A DNA stretch of 64,000 bases from Syntrophobacter sp963666995 (lineage in GTDB: Bacteria > Desulfobacterota > Syntrophobacteria > Syntrophobacterales > Syntrophobacteraceae): assembly GCA_963666995.1 (NCBI GenBank), contig OY762941.1, positions 2,666,001-2,730,000 of the forward strand, written 5' to 3'. Shown here one piece after another: positions 1 to 8,350 of this stretch. The stretch's first letter is position 1, and each line of letters starts with the position of its first letter. A program made the position numbers and the translations under genes. The notes beneath the pieces are model-generated. The model saw nothing but the letters and a program-made list of their open reading frames with translations. It was not told where the DNA came from and did not search any database.

Positions 1-134
1 TTGGAACGGTGGCTGACTTCCATGATGGACATTCCGGATCCTTTGAAATCGAGCAATTCCCGCTGCACCTGTTCAAGGACGGGAAGGGGCAGTGCGGCAG
101 GTCCGGAATTGAAATTGAAAATACGTTTTGCCAT
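1..134 (-). CDS. serC: Phosphoserine aminotransferase, 5' end only
   Basis: Only the first 44 codons lie in the window; the rest runs off the left edge. The translation begins MAKRIFNFNSGPAALPLPVL and continues with a GSGMSIMEVSHRS segment, the characteristic N-terminus of SerC, the PLP enzyme that makes phosphoserine from 3-phosphohydroxypyruvate in serine biosynthesis. The start ATG at 134 is preceded by GAGAGGA at suitable spacing. An inverted repeat at 193-211 lies about 60 bases upstream and may be an operator. The identification rests on the N-terminus alone but is distinctive. Confidence 0.85.
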   Translation of the reverse strand, partial: MAKRIFNFNSGPAALPLPVLEQVQRELLDFKGSGMSIMEVSHRS

Positions 135-455
135 GGCGATTTCCTCTCTCGAAACAGCAATTCTTTGGTTCCTTGACCCAGTAAACTTTCAAGGTAAACT
201 ATCAGTTTACCGATCATGGTTGCCTTGTCAACAAATTTTCATGGCTTTCGGGGACTTCCCTAAAGAGCCCGCCTGCTTGTCCCCGTATTTCGGATTGCGG
301 CGCCTGCTGAATTTGTGTATGTTTCAGGCAAACCTGAGTGATCGAGGCGATTTGCCGGCGGGCAGGCTCATGGGTTGCCGGTATGGCTTATCCCGTGGAG
401 GAATCTGCAACAGGGCAGGACACACACTCTTACCGATTGATTATTCTGGATTATT
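135..455. other. Intergenic region between divergent serC and ThiF-like gene
   Basis: A 321-base divergent spacer. Apart from the dyad at 193-211 I see no convincing gene, RNA or terminator. Open frames here have no ribosome binding site and resemble no family. Confidence 0.6.
193..211. promoter_or_regulatory. Perfect 8-3-8 inverted repeat, putative operator
   Basis: The sequence GGTAAACT-ATC-AGTTTACC is a perfect dyad with 8-base arms and a 3-base centre. A related half (GTAAACTTTC) precedes it at 181. It sits upstream of serC (leftward) and about 245 bases before the ThiF-like gene (rightward). The size and symmetry fit a TetR- or GntR-type dimer site. No regulator gene is adjacent, so the controlling protein is unknown. 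Confidence 0.5.
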
Positions 456-1292
456 ATGGAACTCAAGTACATAGCTTTCCCAGTCGAGTACAAGGGCCAG
501 TCGAGGCTGGTGATCGACGACCAGTCTCTTTTGGAATGGGCTTCCGATCGGGGGATCGCTCCCAGCGATGCCCAGGTTGAAGCGATCCGAAAAGGGATCG
601 TTCCGCTGCGGTACATGAAAAACTTTTCCGCCCTCGATTTTGAGGAACAGCTCAAAATCTGCCGAAGCAGCGTGTTTATCTGCGGCTGCGGGGGGTTGGG
701 CGGAAATCTTGTCAACCTGCTCGCCAGGGTCGGCGTCGGCCGGCTGCTGCTTGCGGACAAGGATATCTTTTTCCCGACGAACCTCAATCGCCAGTTGCTC
801 TGTGACATCGAACACCTGTCCAGGCCCAAGGTGCACGTCGCCGAGGAACGGGTCAAATCCATCAACCCGTTCGTGGAAGTTCGCGCATTTTCCCAGGCCG
901 TGGATGAAACGAATGTGGCCGAATTTCTCGACGGTGCGGACCTGGTTCTGGACGCCCTCGATGATCTTCCGACACGGTTCGTTCTGGCCGACGCCGCGAG
1001 AAGCCTCAACATTCCTTTTGTCCATGCCGCGGCAACCGGATGGTGGGGACAGATATTGACCCTGCTGCCGGACTCCGCCGTCCGACTCACCGAAGTGTAC
1101 GGTTCGAAGCGTATGAAGGAACAGGCGGAGGAGCTTCTGGGGGTCCTGGGGCCGACGCCCGCCGTCATCAGCAGTCTGGAGGCTTTCGAAGCCATTCGCA
1201 TTCTGACGGGCAGAAAGCCGGCTTACGCAAACCGGCTCCTCTACTTCGACGGTGAAACCGGGACGATGGAAATCATCCCCCTCACGGGTTGA
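456..1292 (+). CDS. ThiF/MoeB/HesA-family adenylyltransferase (E1-like)
   Basis: This 278-residue protein has the E1-superfamily nucleotide-binding fold. The glycine-rich loop CGCGGLGGNLVNLLARVGVG lies near residue 75, followed by LLLADKDIFFPTNLNRQ with the conserved Asp and the Arg/Gln that contact ATP. Relatives adenylate the C-terminal glycine of a ubiquitin-like sulfur carrier (ThiS, MoaD) in thiamine or molybdopterin synthesis. An N-terminal extension of about 65 residues precedes the Rossmann domain. The paired CxxC zinc motifs of classical MoeB are not visible. No sulfur-carrier gene lies beside it, so its partner is unknown. The ATG has only a weak upstream purine stretch. Confidence 0.8.
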   Translation: MELKYIAFPVEYKGQSRLVIDDQSLLEWASDRGIAPSDAQVEAIRKGIVPLRYMKNFSALDFEEQLKICRSSVFICGCGGLGGNLVNLLARVGVGRLLLADKDIFFPTNLNRQLLCDIEHLSRPKVHVAEERVKSINPFVEVRAFSQAVDETNVAEFLDGADLVLDALDDLPTRFVLADAARSLNIPFVHAAATGWWGQILTLLPDSAVRLTEVYGSKRMKEQAEELLGVLGPTPAVISSLEAFEAIRILTGRKPAYANRLLYFDGETGTMEIIPLTG

Positions 1293-1428
1293 ACGCCGCC
1301 TGTCGAATTCCAAAGCATATCCGGGGGCGGAGTTGAGCCCTGTGGATGCTCTGTGCTGATCCTTATGAGATCATTATATTAAATAAAAAAAGGTCCTTCG
1401 TTTCTGAGTTTGCATCGAGGAGGGATTG

Positions 1429-2946
1429 ATGAGAATCGACTGGGGGATTGCTCCCGTTTCCGAGTGGGCGGTTGATGTTCTCGTTTTCTTTGGAATTGAG
1501 GGTTCATTTGCGCTTCTCCCCGGATTCCGGCGATGGCTGGACGGGCAGGGACAATGGATCACCCGGTCGGCGGCACTCAAAGATTTCCAGGGCAAGTTCC
1601 AGCAAACCGCCGTGATTTACGGCCCCGCCGATTCGAAGGTGCCCAGAGTCCTGGTTGCCGGCCTCGGCAGCGAAGAAAAATTCGATGTCGAAAAGCTCCA
1701 GGGCGCAACAAGCGCCGCCCTTCGCAAATGCCGGGACCTCGGGCTGAATCGGGTCGGCATCTCTCTCCAGGGGCTCCAGGGCCTTCCCGTTCCAATCGAT
1801 TCAGCGCTCAAGGAAGCGCTGGTCGGAGGCCTGCTCGGCCTGCACCGGTTCGATGAACTCAAAACAAGGGAAATCCAATCTTCCGAAGTTCCCGAATCGC
1901 TCGTGATTTTGGATGAGGGCGAACCGGAACAGAGCATCCGCGCGGTGCCTCGCGCCGCCGAAGCCATCGCCTCGGGGATCTGTCTTGCAAGGGATCTCGT
2001 ATCCTCTCCCGCAAACCGGGTAACTCCGGGTTTCATGGTCGAAACCGCCCGGGGATTGGCGCAACGCTACGGCTTCCGGCTCGAGGTCATCGACGCGGAA
2101 AGAGCCGCAGAGTTCGGCATGGGATCGTTTACGGCGGTGGCGCAGGGCAGCCGGGAACCCGCTTACATGATCGTGCTCGAACGGTTCTCTTCAATTCCTG
2201 AGAAGACTGCGCCTCTGGTCCTTGTGGGCAAGGGAATCACCTTCGACACGGGCGGCATATCGCTCAAGAACAAGGATCGGATGGATGTGATGAAGCAGGA
2301 CATGGCGGGCGCCGCCGCCGTGCTGGGTGTGTTCGAAACACTGGGAAGGATGAACGCGGGCGGGCACGTGGTCGGCATAATGCCCTGCACGGAGAACATG
2401 CCCGACGGCAAAGCGTACAAGCCCGGAGATGTCGTAAAATCGCTTTCCGGATTGACCGTCGAAGTAATCAGCACGGACGCCGAAGGGCGCATGGTCCTCT
2501 GTGACGCGCTGACTTATGCCCTGGACTTCCAGCCGGCAGCTATCGTGGATATAGCGACACTCACCGCGGCCTGCATCGTGGCCTTCGGAAACGAAGTCGC
2601 CGCCGTGATGGGGAACCGCGAAGCTCTCACAAAGAGCATCCTCGACATCGGTTCCCGGGTGGGTGAAAAATATTGGCCCCTTCCACTCTGGGACTTCTAT
2701 TTCGATCACCTCAAAAGCGATATCGCCGACTTCAAGAACGTTGCAGACCGGTCCGCGGGAGCCATCCTGGGCGGGATTTTTCTCAAACAGTTCGTGCCCG
2801 CGAGCATCCCCTGGGCCCACATCGACATAGCGGGGACCGCCTGGACTGAAAAGGAACTGGGGACCGCTCCCAGAGGGGCGACGGGCTTCGGGGTGAGGAC
2901 CATGGTCGAGCTGGCCTGCACGCTGCCCGTACTCGGGATAGAATGA
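1429..2946 (+). CDS. pepA: Leucyl aminopeptidase, M17 family
   Basis: A 505-residue protein of typical PepA length. The C-terminal catalytic half carries KGITFDTGGISLK and the signature STDAEGRMVLCDAL, which supply the lysine, aspartates and glutamate that hold two divalent metals. It removes N-terminal residues from peptides in the cytoplasm, normally as a hexamer. The ATG at 1429 is preferred over an in-frame TTG at 1426 because the strong GAGGAGG motif at 1417-1423 lies five bases before it. An A-rich stretch upstream may hold the promoter. The gene stands alone; downstream genes are on the opposite strand. Confidence 0.95.
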   Translation: MRIDWGIAPVSEWAVDVLVFFGIEGSFALLPGFRRWLDGQGQWITRSAALKDFQGKFQQTAVIYGPADSKVPRVLVAGLGSEEKFDVEKLQGATSAALRKCRDLGLNRVGISLQGLQGLPVPIDSALKEALVGGLLGLHRFDELKTREIQSSEVPESLVILDEGEPEQSIRAVPRAAEAIASGICLARDLVSSPANRVTPGFMVETARGLAQRYGFRLEVIDAERAAEFGMGSFTAVAQGSREPAYMIVLERFSSIPEKTAPLVLVGKGITFDTGGISLKNKDRMDVMKQDMAGAAAVLGVFETLGRMNAGGHVVGIMPCTENMPDGKAYKPGDVVKSLSGLTVEVISTDAEGRMVLCDALTYALDFQPAAIVDIATLTAACIVAFGNEVAAVMGNREALTKSILDIGSRVGEKYWPLPLWDFYFDHLKSDIADFKNVADRSAGAILGGIFLKQFVPASIPWAHIDIAGTAWTEKELGTAPRGATGFGVRTMVELACTLPVLGIE

Positions 2947-3049
2947 TCGCGGTAAGAGTGAGAACCTCGCGGGTCCTCTCGTTCCGACAGTCTCGGATCG
3001 TTTTCCAGGGAAGCCGGCCGACCCTTTCCGCTTCAGGACTCCGTATTCG

Positions 3050-3703
3050 TCAGCGGAGATTCTCCAGTGCGCCGGCGGCCAGGAGCTGCTTCTTGCGCTT
3101 TGGCGGGTAAACTCGATAGACGTGGTTCCTTTCAATGTCATACTTGTTGAGGTATCCCCGGGGCAGAGTGCGGCCGTAGAAATTCAGGCTGAGGACCGTC
3201 TTCTGCGATGGATTCCCGGTGATGTGAATCCCGTCGTTGAACGGGAGGGTAAAAGTCGTCTCCCCGGCATCGAGCAGGAATCGTTCCGATTCGGCCAGGA
3301 GTGCATAGCCTTCGCGCGAGCCGTCGTCTTCCCTTTTGTAGTTTATCACTTCGAAGCCGGGTGAAACGGGGCCGAGAACACCCCATGAATTGTGGTCGTG
3401 GGCGGAAGTGAATTCTCCCGGTCCCCACAGATACAGGCGCAGTGTGAACAGGCCGTCCGGATCGGTATAAAGAGGGATCTCGTTATCGAATAGGGTCGGG
3501 CGTCTGGCGTCGGGGTAGGAACCGCCATCCAGGATGTTCTGCAACAGGTCGGAAAAGAGCGCTCTGTTCAGGAGCAGTCTGGGCAGTTCCCCGCGAGTGA
3601 ACTCTATGCAGGCCTTCTTGTCGTCAAGTTGCCGAAGTCCTTCCGCGCACACGAGGCCGAATGTTTGAATTTCCGCAGGAATGTTCTTGGCAGAAAGGTC
3701 CAT
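3050..3703 (-). CDS. Cupin-fold metal enzyme, cysteine dioxygenase-like
   Basis: This 217-residue protein carries SAHDHNSWGVLG near residue 102, the first cupin motif with two metal-binding histidines, followed by an acidic segment and a later GIHITGNPSQKTVLSLNFYG motif with another histidine. The pattern matches the predicted metal-dependent double-stranded beta-helix family related to cysteine dioxygenase. Substrate is unknown; thiol oxidation is only a family-level guess. The start lies nine bases after the stop of a molybdopterin-oxidoreductase remnant, and its ribosome site AAGGAGAAG overlaps that stop. The gene therefore looks like the surviving distal member of an older operon. Confidence 0.75.
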   Translation of the reverse strand: MDLSAKNIPAEIQTFGLVCAEGLRQLDDKKACIEFTRGELPRLLLNRALFSDLLQNILDGGSYPDARRPTLFDNEIPLYTDPDGLFTLRLYLWGPGEFTSAHDHNSWGVLGPVSPGFEVINYKREDDGSREGYALLAESERFLLDAGETTFTLPFNDGIHITGNPSQKTVLSLNFYGRTLPRGYLNKYDIERNHVYRVYPPKRKKQLLAAGALENLR

Positions 3704-3712
3704 CGCTTCTCC

Positions 3713-4000
3713 TTAGAATTGTTCGGTCCGTTCCGGTTCGAGCCGCACGTACTGTTGATAGAATGGAGCGCCGCTTCCCATATCCGTAAGCTCGGCGGCT
3801 ATGATCCGGTTGACCCCGCCCCCGCTTTTCATCCAGTCTTCCCGTCGGCACAGCACCACCTTGGGATGCAGGCCCGGCAATAATTTAACGCTGACCCTGA
3901 GACGTCCGACCGGGGAAACGACAACCGCATTTTCATGGCGATCGGTCGATTTTGCAAACGGATTTTCAGGAGAAATCCAGACGGCGGGAGGAACGGCCCT
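3713..4000 (-). pseudogene. Remnant of a molybdopterin oxidoreductase, C-terminal domain
   Basis: Reading leftward from an in-frame TGA at 4001-4003 there are 95 sense codons without a credible start, ending at TAA 3713. The peptide includes AVWISPENP, AVVVSPVGRLRV, LLPGLHPKVVL, GGGVNRIIAAELTDMGSGAP and FYQQYVRLEPE. This is the order and wording of the molybdopterin-dinucleotide-binding domain that closes DMSO-reductase-family subunits. The roughly 600 preceding residues such enzymes need are missing; a response-regulator gene occupies the upstream position. I infer a deletion that left the 3' end and the downstream cupin gene. Confidence 0.75.
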
Positions 4001-4010
4001 TCAGCCGAGT

Positions 4011-4469
4011 CTAGGCCCCGAGGGCCGGCAATTCCACGGTGTCGAACCAGTACATTCTAAAACATTTGAACATGTGGATCGCGCGCTCAAAGCTGTCCGG
4101 TTTGGATACAAACGAGCTTGCTCCGAGGGCATAGCTCCTGTCGATGTCCTCCTGTGCCCTGGAGGTTGTGAGCACGACGACCGGAATGCATTTGAGCTTC
4201 GGGTCGGACTTGATTTCCTTCAAAACATCGAGTCCGCTTTTGCCCGGCATATTCAAATCGAGCAGGATCAAGCTTGGGAATGGGAAGGACCTTTCCCCGC
4301 CGCGGCGTTTGCCGCGGGCCCTGAGGTGCTCGAGCAAGGCTCCGCCGTTCTCCACGGCTTTAAACTCTCCCTGTACCTGGCTTTCCTTGAATGCAGCTTC
4401 CAGCAGCAGGCAATACGCGGGATCATCATCGGCCAAAAGGATGGTGAACCTCTCTTTGCCGCGGGCCAT
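4011..4469 (-). CDS. Single-domain response regulator (Rcp1-like receiver)
   Basis: The 152-residue product is a receiver domain without an output domain. It shows the acidic pair in FTILLADDDPAY, the phosphoacceptor aspartate in LILLDLNMPGKSGLDVL, the switch threonine in VVVLTTSRAQ and the lysine in FVSKPDSF. The insert between beta-2 and beta-3 (RARGKRRGGER) is typical of Rcp1-type regulators that pair with phytochrome-like or hybrid kinases. The start at 4469 is chosen because GAAGGAGGT precedes it; a longer frame upstream is low-complexity and lacks a site. No histidine kinase is adjacent. Confidence 0.88.
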   Translation of the reverse strand: MARGKERFTILLADDDPAYCLLLEAAFKESQVQGEFKAVENGGALLEHLRARGKRRGGERSFPFPSLILLDLNMPGKSGLDVLKEIKSDPKLKCIPVVVLTTSRAQEDIDRSYALGASSFVSKPDSFERAIHMFKCFRMYWFDTVELPALGA

Positions 4470-4911
4470 CGGGACCTCCTTCAAGCTCTTGTGCGTACGT
4501 ATTGACGCTTTTGTTTCAACTGCGGTGGAATGTTGCGATTGAATCTTCCGTTTTTGATGCAGACTTAGATGGAACTGGGGCGGGGGTGTTCGGAGGACGA
4601 TCCACCGAACCCTCGCATCGGAATGCCCTTGCCGGGAGGCGGCGGTCACCGCTCCTCAAGCATGGGCCTGACAGATGTAACTAGCGATAGTTTCTTAATA
4701 TATCTCTGTGATCGGACTTGCAAGAGGTTTTCGGAGAGAAAATACGGCAGAACCCTCAAAATCGGCCTCATGCCCACGGCACCTCCGGGGGCGCAACTTT
4801 GAGAGCCAATCAACCAAATGGCGGGATATCAGGAATCAGGTCCGTTGCATCCGTAAAGCCCGGGTTCATTCCAACCGGCCGGACGGGAGCACCGGAGCAT
4901 GGAGGGTCAAC
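4470..4911. other. Intergenic region, nothing recognised
   Basis: These 442 bases separate the stop of ftsH from the response-regulator start, both genes reading leftward. I found no convincing coding frame, RNA or strong terminator. The promoter of the response regulator is presumably at its right-hand end of this gap's left part, but no consensus boxes stand out. Confidence 0.5.
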
Positions 4912-6849
4912 TCATCGTTCCTGCGCAACTTTGATCGTTGCTTCAGCGCGCTGCTTCACTTCATCTGAGAGCCGCCTGAGCTCTTCCCCCTCGATGGATT
5001 CCTTTTCGAGCAAAATCCCTGCGAGCTTCTCGAGATAGCCGCGCTCCTCCTTAAGCATCGACCGAACTCTTTCGTGGGCTTCCTCGATGAGGCGGGAGAT
5101 CTCTTCGTCTATCTCCTGGGCGGTCTTCTCGCTGAAGTCCCTTTCCCTGGGACTGAGGCCGAGGTCGAGATGGGCCGATCGCGGGTCCCGTGTATAGGTG
5201 AGCGGCCCCAGGCGATCGCTCATCCCGTATTCCATTACCATGCTCCGAGCGATGTCCGTTGCACGCTGCAGGTCGTTCTGTGCCCCTGTGGACACATCCC
5301 CGAAAATGATTTCTTCTGAAACCCGGCCTCCCAGGAGCACCCGCAGGCGGTCCAGAAGCTCAAGCCTGGTCATGAGATAGCGGTCTTCGGTGGGGAGCTG
5401 CTGAGTGTACCCAAGGGCGGCGATTCCGCGGGGGATTATGGAAATCTTATTGACGGGGTCCACGTTGGGAAGAAGCATTGCCACAAGTGCGTGGCCGGAT
5501 TCGTGATATGCTACGATTTCCTTCTCCTTGGGATTCATGGCCCGATTCCTTTTCTCGAGCCCGCCGATGATCCGGTCGGCGGCTTCCTGGAAGTCGGCCA
5601 TCGTCACTTCGTCACGGTCGCGCCGGGCTGCGACAAGGGCTGCTTCATTTACCAGGTTGGCGAGATCCGCGCCGACAAATCCCGGCGTCATGCCTGCAAT
5701 CTTCTTCAGGTCTACGTCGGAGCCGAGTTTGACTTCCTTGGCATGGACCTTGAGAATGGCTTCGCGCCCTCTGATGTCGGGTTTATCGATGGCGACGTGC
5801 CTGTCGAAGCGGCCTGGCCGCAGCAGCGCCGGATCGAGGATTTCCGGGCGGTTTGTGGCCGCCATGATGATGACTCCGGACCTGGGATCAAATCCGTCCA
5901 TTTCAACAAGGAGCTGGTTCAGGGTCTGCTCGCGCTCGTCGTGTCCGCCGATGGGATTCAGTCCGCGGGCTTTACCGAGGGCGTCCAGTTCATCCACGAA
6001 GATGATGCACGGCGCATGCTCTTTGGCCTGCCCGAAGAGGTCGCGCACCCGGGCGGCTCCAACACCGACGAACATCTCTACGAATTCTGAGCCGCTCATG
6101 CTGAAAAACGGGACCCCCGCCTCGCCCGCCACTGCCCTTGCGAGCAGTGTCTTGCCGGTACCGGGAGCACCCACGAGGAGAACTCCCTTGGGGATTCGAC
6201 CCCCAAGACGCTGAAACTTGGTGGGATCCTTGAGAAACTGGACGATCTCCTCCAGTTCCCCCTTTGCTTCGTCAATTCCCGCCACGTCCTCGAAGGTGGT
6301 TTTTATTTCCTGTTCAGCAAAAATCTTTACCTTGGCCTTCCCGACCGACAGGACCCCCTGAGTTCCTCCCCCCATTCGTCGCATGAGGAAACTCCAGAAG
6401 AACACGAACACGGCAAGCGGCAGCAGCCACGAAATGACAACCGCAATCCATTTGTTCTCGGCGTAGCCGCTGAATTTAATGCCTTTTTCTTCCAGCAGCC
6501 TGACCAGGTCGGGATCGTCGACCTTCGCGGTGTTAAAATGCTTCTTGGTTCCGTTGTCTTCTTTGACGGTTCCCGATATTCGGTCAGGTCCCAGGACCAG
6601 ATCTTCCACTTTTCCCTGGCGAACCCACTCCTTGAAATCGGAGTACGAGACCTTATCGCTCTGCTGTTCTCCCATGTATCCCTGCAGCCAGGTGATGACG
6701 AGCAGGGCTGCGATGAAATACCAAATCGAAAAGTGGACCTTTCTCTGTGATGGATCCTGCCTGCCGGGGCCGCCATCGCCGGATGATCCTTTCAAACGGT
6801 TCATGATCTTATCCATCGGGTTGGGTTCGTTTTCGGGCTTCCCTGCCAT
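4912..6849 (-). CDS. ftsH: ATP-dependent zinc metalloprotease FtsH
   Basis: At 645 residues this is a full-length FtsH. Two N-terminal membrane segments (near residues 46-60 and 133-155) flank a periplasmic domain. They are followed by an AAA+ module with Walker A GAPGTGKT, Walker B IIFVDELDALGKARG and the second region of homology ATNRPEILDPALLRPGRFDR. The zinc-protease motif is YHESGHALVAM, with the distal acidic zinc ligand region downstream. It degrades unassembled membrane proteins and short-lived regulators at the inner membrane. GAGGAG precedes the ATG at 6849. It appears monocistronic. Confidence 0.97.
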   Translation of the reverse strand: MAGKPENEPNPMDKIMNRLKGSSGDGGPGRQDPSQRKVHFSIWYFIAALLVITWLQGYMGEQQSDKVSYSDFKEWVRQGKVEDLVLGPDRISGTVKEDNGTKKHFNTAKVDDPDLVRLLEEKGIKFSGYAENKWIAVVISWLLPLAVFVFFWSFLMRRMGGGTQGVLSVGKAKVKIFAEQEIKTTFEDVAGIDEAKGELEEIVQFLKDPTKFQRLGGRIPKGVLLVGAPGTGKTLLARAVAGEAGVPFFSMSGSEFVEMFVGVGAARVRDLFGQAKEHAPCIIFVDELDALGKARGLNPIGGHDEREQTLNQLLVEMDGFDPRSGVIIMAATNRPEILDPALLRPGRFDRHVAIDKPDIRGREAILKVHAKEVKLGSDVDLKKIAGMTPGFVGADLANLVNEAALVAARRDRDEVTMADFQEAADRIIGGLEKRNRAMNPKEKEIVAYHESGHALVAMLLPNVDPVNKISIIPRGIAALGYTQQLPTEDRYLMTRLELLDRLRVLLGGRVSEEIIFGDVSTGAQNDLQRATDIARSMVMEYGMSDRLGPLTYTRDPRSAHLDLGLSPRERDFSEKTAQEIDEEISRLIEEAHERVRSMLKEERGYLEKLAGILLEKESIEGEELRRLSDEVKQRAEATIKVAQER

Positions 6850-7430
6850 CCGTTGCTCCTCATTCCCCAGGGGGAACTGTTACCACCTTGCTTTCCAAAA
6901 CATTCATCAGACAATTATATTTTAAAGCATTCGTCAATCGATGACCGGACTTCCCTCAATCGATAACCCGCATTTTGTCTCGATGCAAGCTTCGAACCGG
7001 ATCTTGCCCGGAGTGCCGGGCGACCGTCCGTCCAACTGCCGCTTACCCGGGAAACAGCTTCAGTTATCTCTTTCAACAAAGGATCATGGGCAAAAGCATA
7101 GTATTCTTCACAAGTCATGGCTTGTGCCATATCCGTCGGATCGTATCCCTCCGGAGATACGGAAGATGACTCCGCATTCCGTATGAACATCATTCAGAAT
7201 ATATTACAGATTGGAAAGGATGCAACTGAGCGCATGACAAATAAAGAAATATGTCTATATTGAATACACCCATGTTCATTTGTGGTTGGTAAGTCCCGGC
7301 CTGGGGCGGAATCACTAGTGAGTCTTATCCAACGAGCGGTTGTGCGATTCCTCTGATTTTTTTTTTGAATTTATCCGAGATAAGCATTAGGATGAGCCCA
7401 AATATTATTATTGAGATTGGGAGAATGTTG
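6850..7430. other. Intergenic region upstream of mlaA and ftsH
   Basis: A 581-base divergent spacer that should hold the promoters of ftsH (leftward) and mlaA (rightward). It becomes AT-rich from about 7190 and contains a run of ten T at 7358-7367. Apart from one doubtful small frame (6915-7193) I see no gene or stable RNA. Confidence 0.5.
6915..7193 (-). CDS. Possible small hypothetical protein
   Basis: A 92-codon frame in the otherwise empty 581-base gap between ftsH and mlaA. Its middle (MTCEEYYAFAHDPLLKEITEAV) looks protein-like, but I see no ribosome binding site before the start and recognise no family. It could be spurious. Confidence 0.22.
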   Translation of the reverse strand: MMFIRNAESSSVSPEGYDPTDMAQAMTCEEYYAFAHDPLLKEITEAVSRVSGSWTDGRPALRARSGSKLASRQNAGYRLREVRSSIDECFKI

Positions 7431-8204
7431 ATGAAAGCTGTACTGAGAGTCCTAAGCGTTGTCTTTATCGTGACCTTCTTAGCTCCGCTGTTTGCAGCCT
7501 CTGAGAACAACCAAAGCCGGGAAGCCGCCCTTTTCTTTCAGGGCCTGGCATTTGCCGCGGACGACTCGAACAATGAGGAAGGGCCTACGCCGAAGAGCAG
7601 CCAGGTGTGGGATCCTCTGGAGGGTTTCAACCGGGGTGTGTTCAAATTCAACGATCGCGTGTATTTCTGGGTGATGAAGCCCTCGGCAACCATTTATAAG
7701 GCTTACATCCCCGAGGGAACCAGGGAATGCCTCCGCAATGCTTTCAGCAATTTTGCATTTCCTGTCCGGTTCGTAAACAATATTCTCCAGGGAAGATTCA
7801 GCCATGCGGGCTCGGAAGTGGCCAGATTCGCAATCAATTCGACATTGGGCTTTGCCGGCTTCTGGGACATCGCCTCGCGGGATTTCGGCCTGAAAGCGTA
7901 TAAGGAAGACTTTGGCCAGACGCTCGGTTATTACGGCATGGGATCCGGTTTCTACCTCATGATACCGGTCCTTGGTCCATCGAATGTGAGGGATACCATG
8001 GGCCTTGCGGGTGATACATTCACAATGCCGCTGGGATATTTTGTCACTACGTATGTGTCTGCAAGCATCAAGGCGGGGTCTACACTGAACAGCACTTCTC
8101 TTCATATCGGCGAGTACGAGGATTTCAAGAAGTCCGCTTTGGATCCCTATGTGTCCATGCGGGACGCCTATTTCCAGTACAGGGCCGAGCAGATCATGGA
8201 GTAG
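7431..8204 (+). CDS. mlaA: MlaA/VacJ-family outer-membrane lipid asymmetry protein
   Basis: The mature part matches MlaA: VWDPLEGFNRGVFKFNDRVY, NNILQGRFSHAGSEVARFAIN, the GFWDIASRDFGL and EDFGQTLGYYGMGSGFYLMIPVLGPS segments, and a C-terminal YVSMRDAYFQYRAEQ. MlaA extracts misplaced phospholipids from the outer leaflet of the outer membrane and passes them to MlaC. The N-terminus is a cleavable hydrophobic signal without the lipobox cysteine of many homologues. The ATG at 7431 follows GGGAGA at six bases; upstream in-frame ATGs lack a site. No mlaBCDEF genes are visible here. A strong terminator follows. Confidence 0.93.
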   Translation: MKAVLRVLSVVFIVTFLAPLFAASENNQSREAALFFQGLAFAADDSNNEEGPTPKSSQVWDPLEGFNRGVFKFNDRVYFWVMKPSATIYKAYIPEGTRECLRNAFSNFAFPVRFVNNILQGRFSHAGSEVARFAINSTLGFAGFWDIASRDFGLKAYKEDFGQTLGYYGMGSGFYLMIPVLGPSNVRDTMGLAGDTFTMPLGYFVTTYVSASIKAGSTLNSTSLHIGEYEDFKKSALDPYVSMRDAYFQYRAEQIME

Positions 8205-8255
8205 AATTCTCATTGGTTCGGACCATCGGCACATGCCGTTTATTATCGTAATATC

Positions 8256-8290
8256 GAGGGGGCACGACGCATCGTGTCCCCTCTTTGTTT
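8256..8290 (+). terminator. Intrinsic terminator of mlaA
   Basis: A 12-base-pair stem, GAGGGGGCACGA (8256-8267) against TCGTGTCCCCTC (8272-8283), closes a CGCA loop and contains a single G-U pair. It is followed by TTTGTTT. Position 50 bases after the mlaA stop fits a rho-independent terminator. Confidence 0.85.
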
Positions 8291-8350
8291 CAGTGCTCCC
8301 TGCTATGCAATCCCGCGGGCAAGTGCTTTCGGACCCGTTCATCCGAGCGA

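Noticed and set aside
4011..4649. Longer 212-residue version of the response regulator
   Set aside because: The extra N-terminal 60 residues are low-complexity and the strong GGAGGT site lies directly before the internal ATG at 4469.
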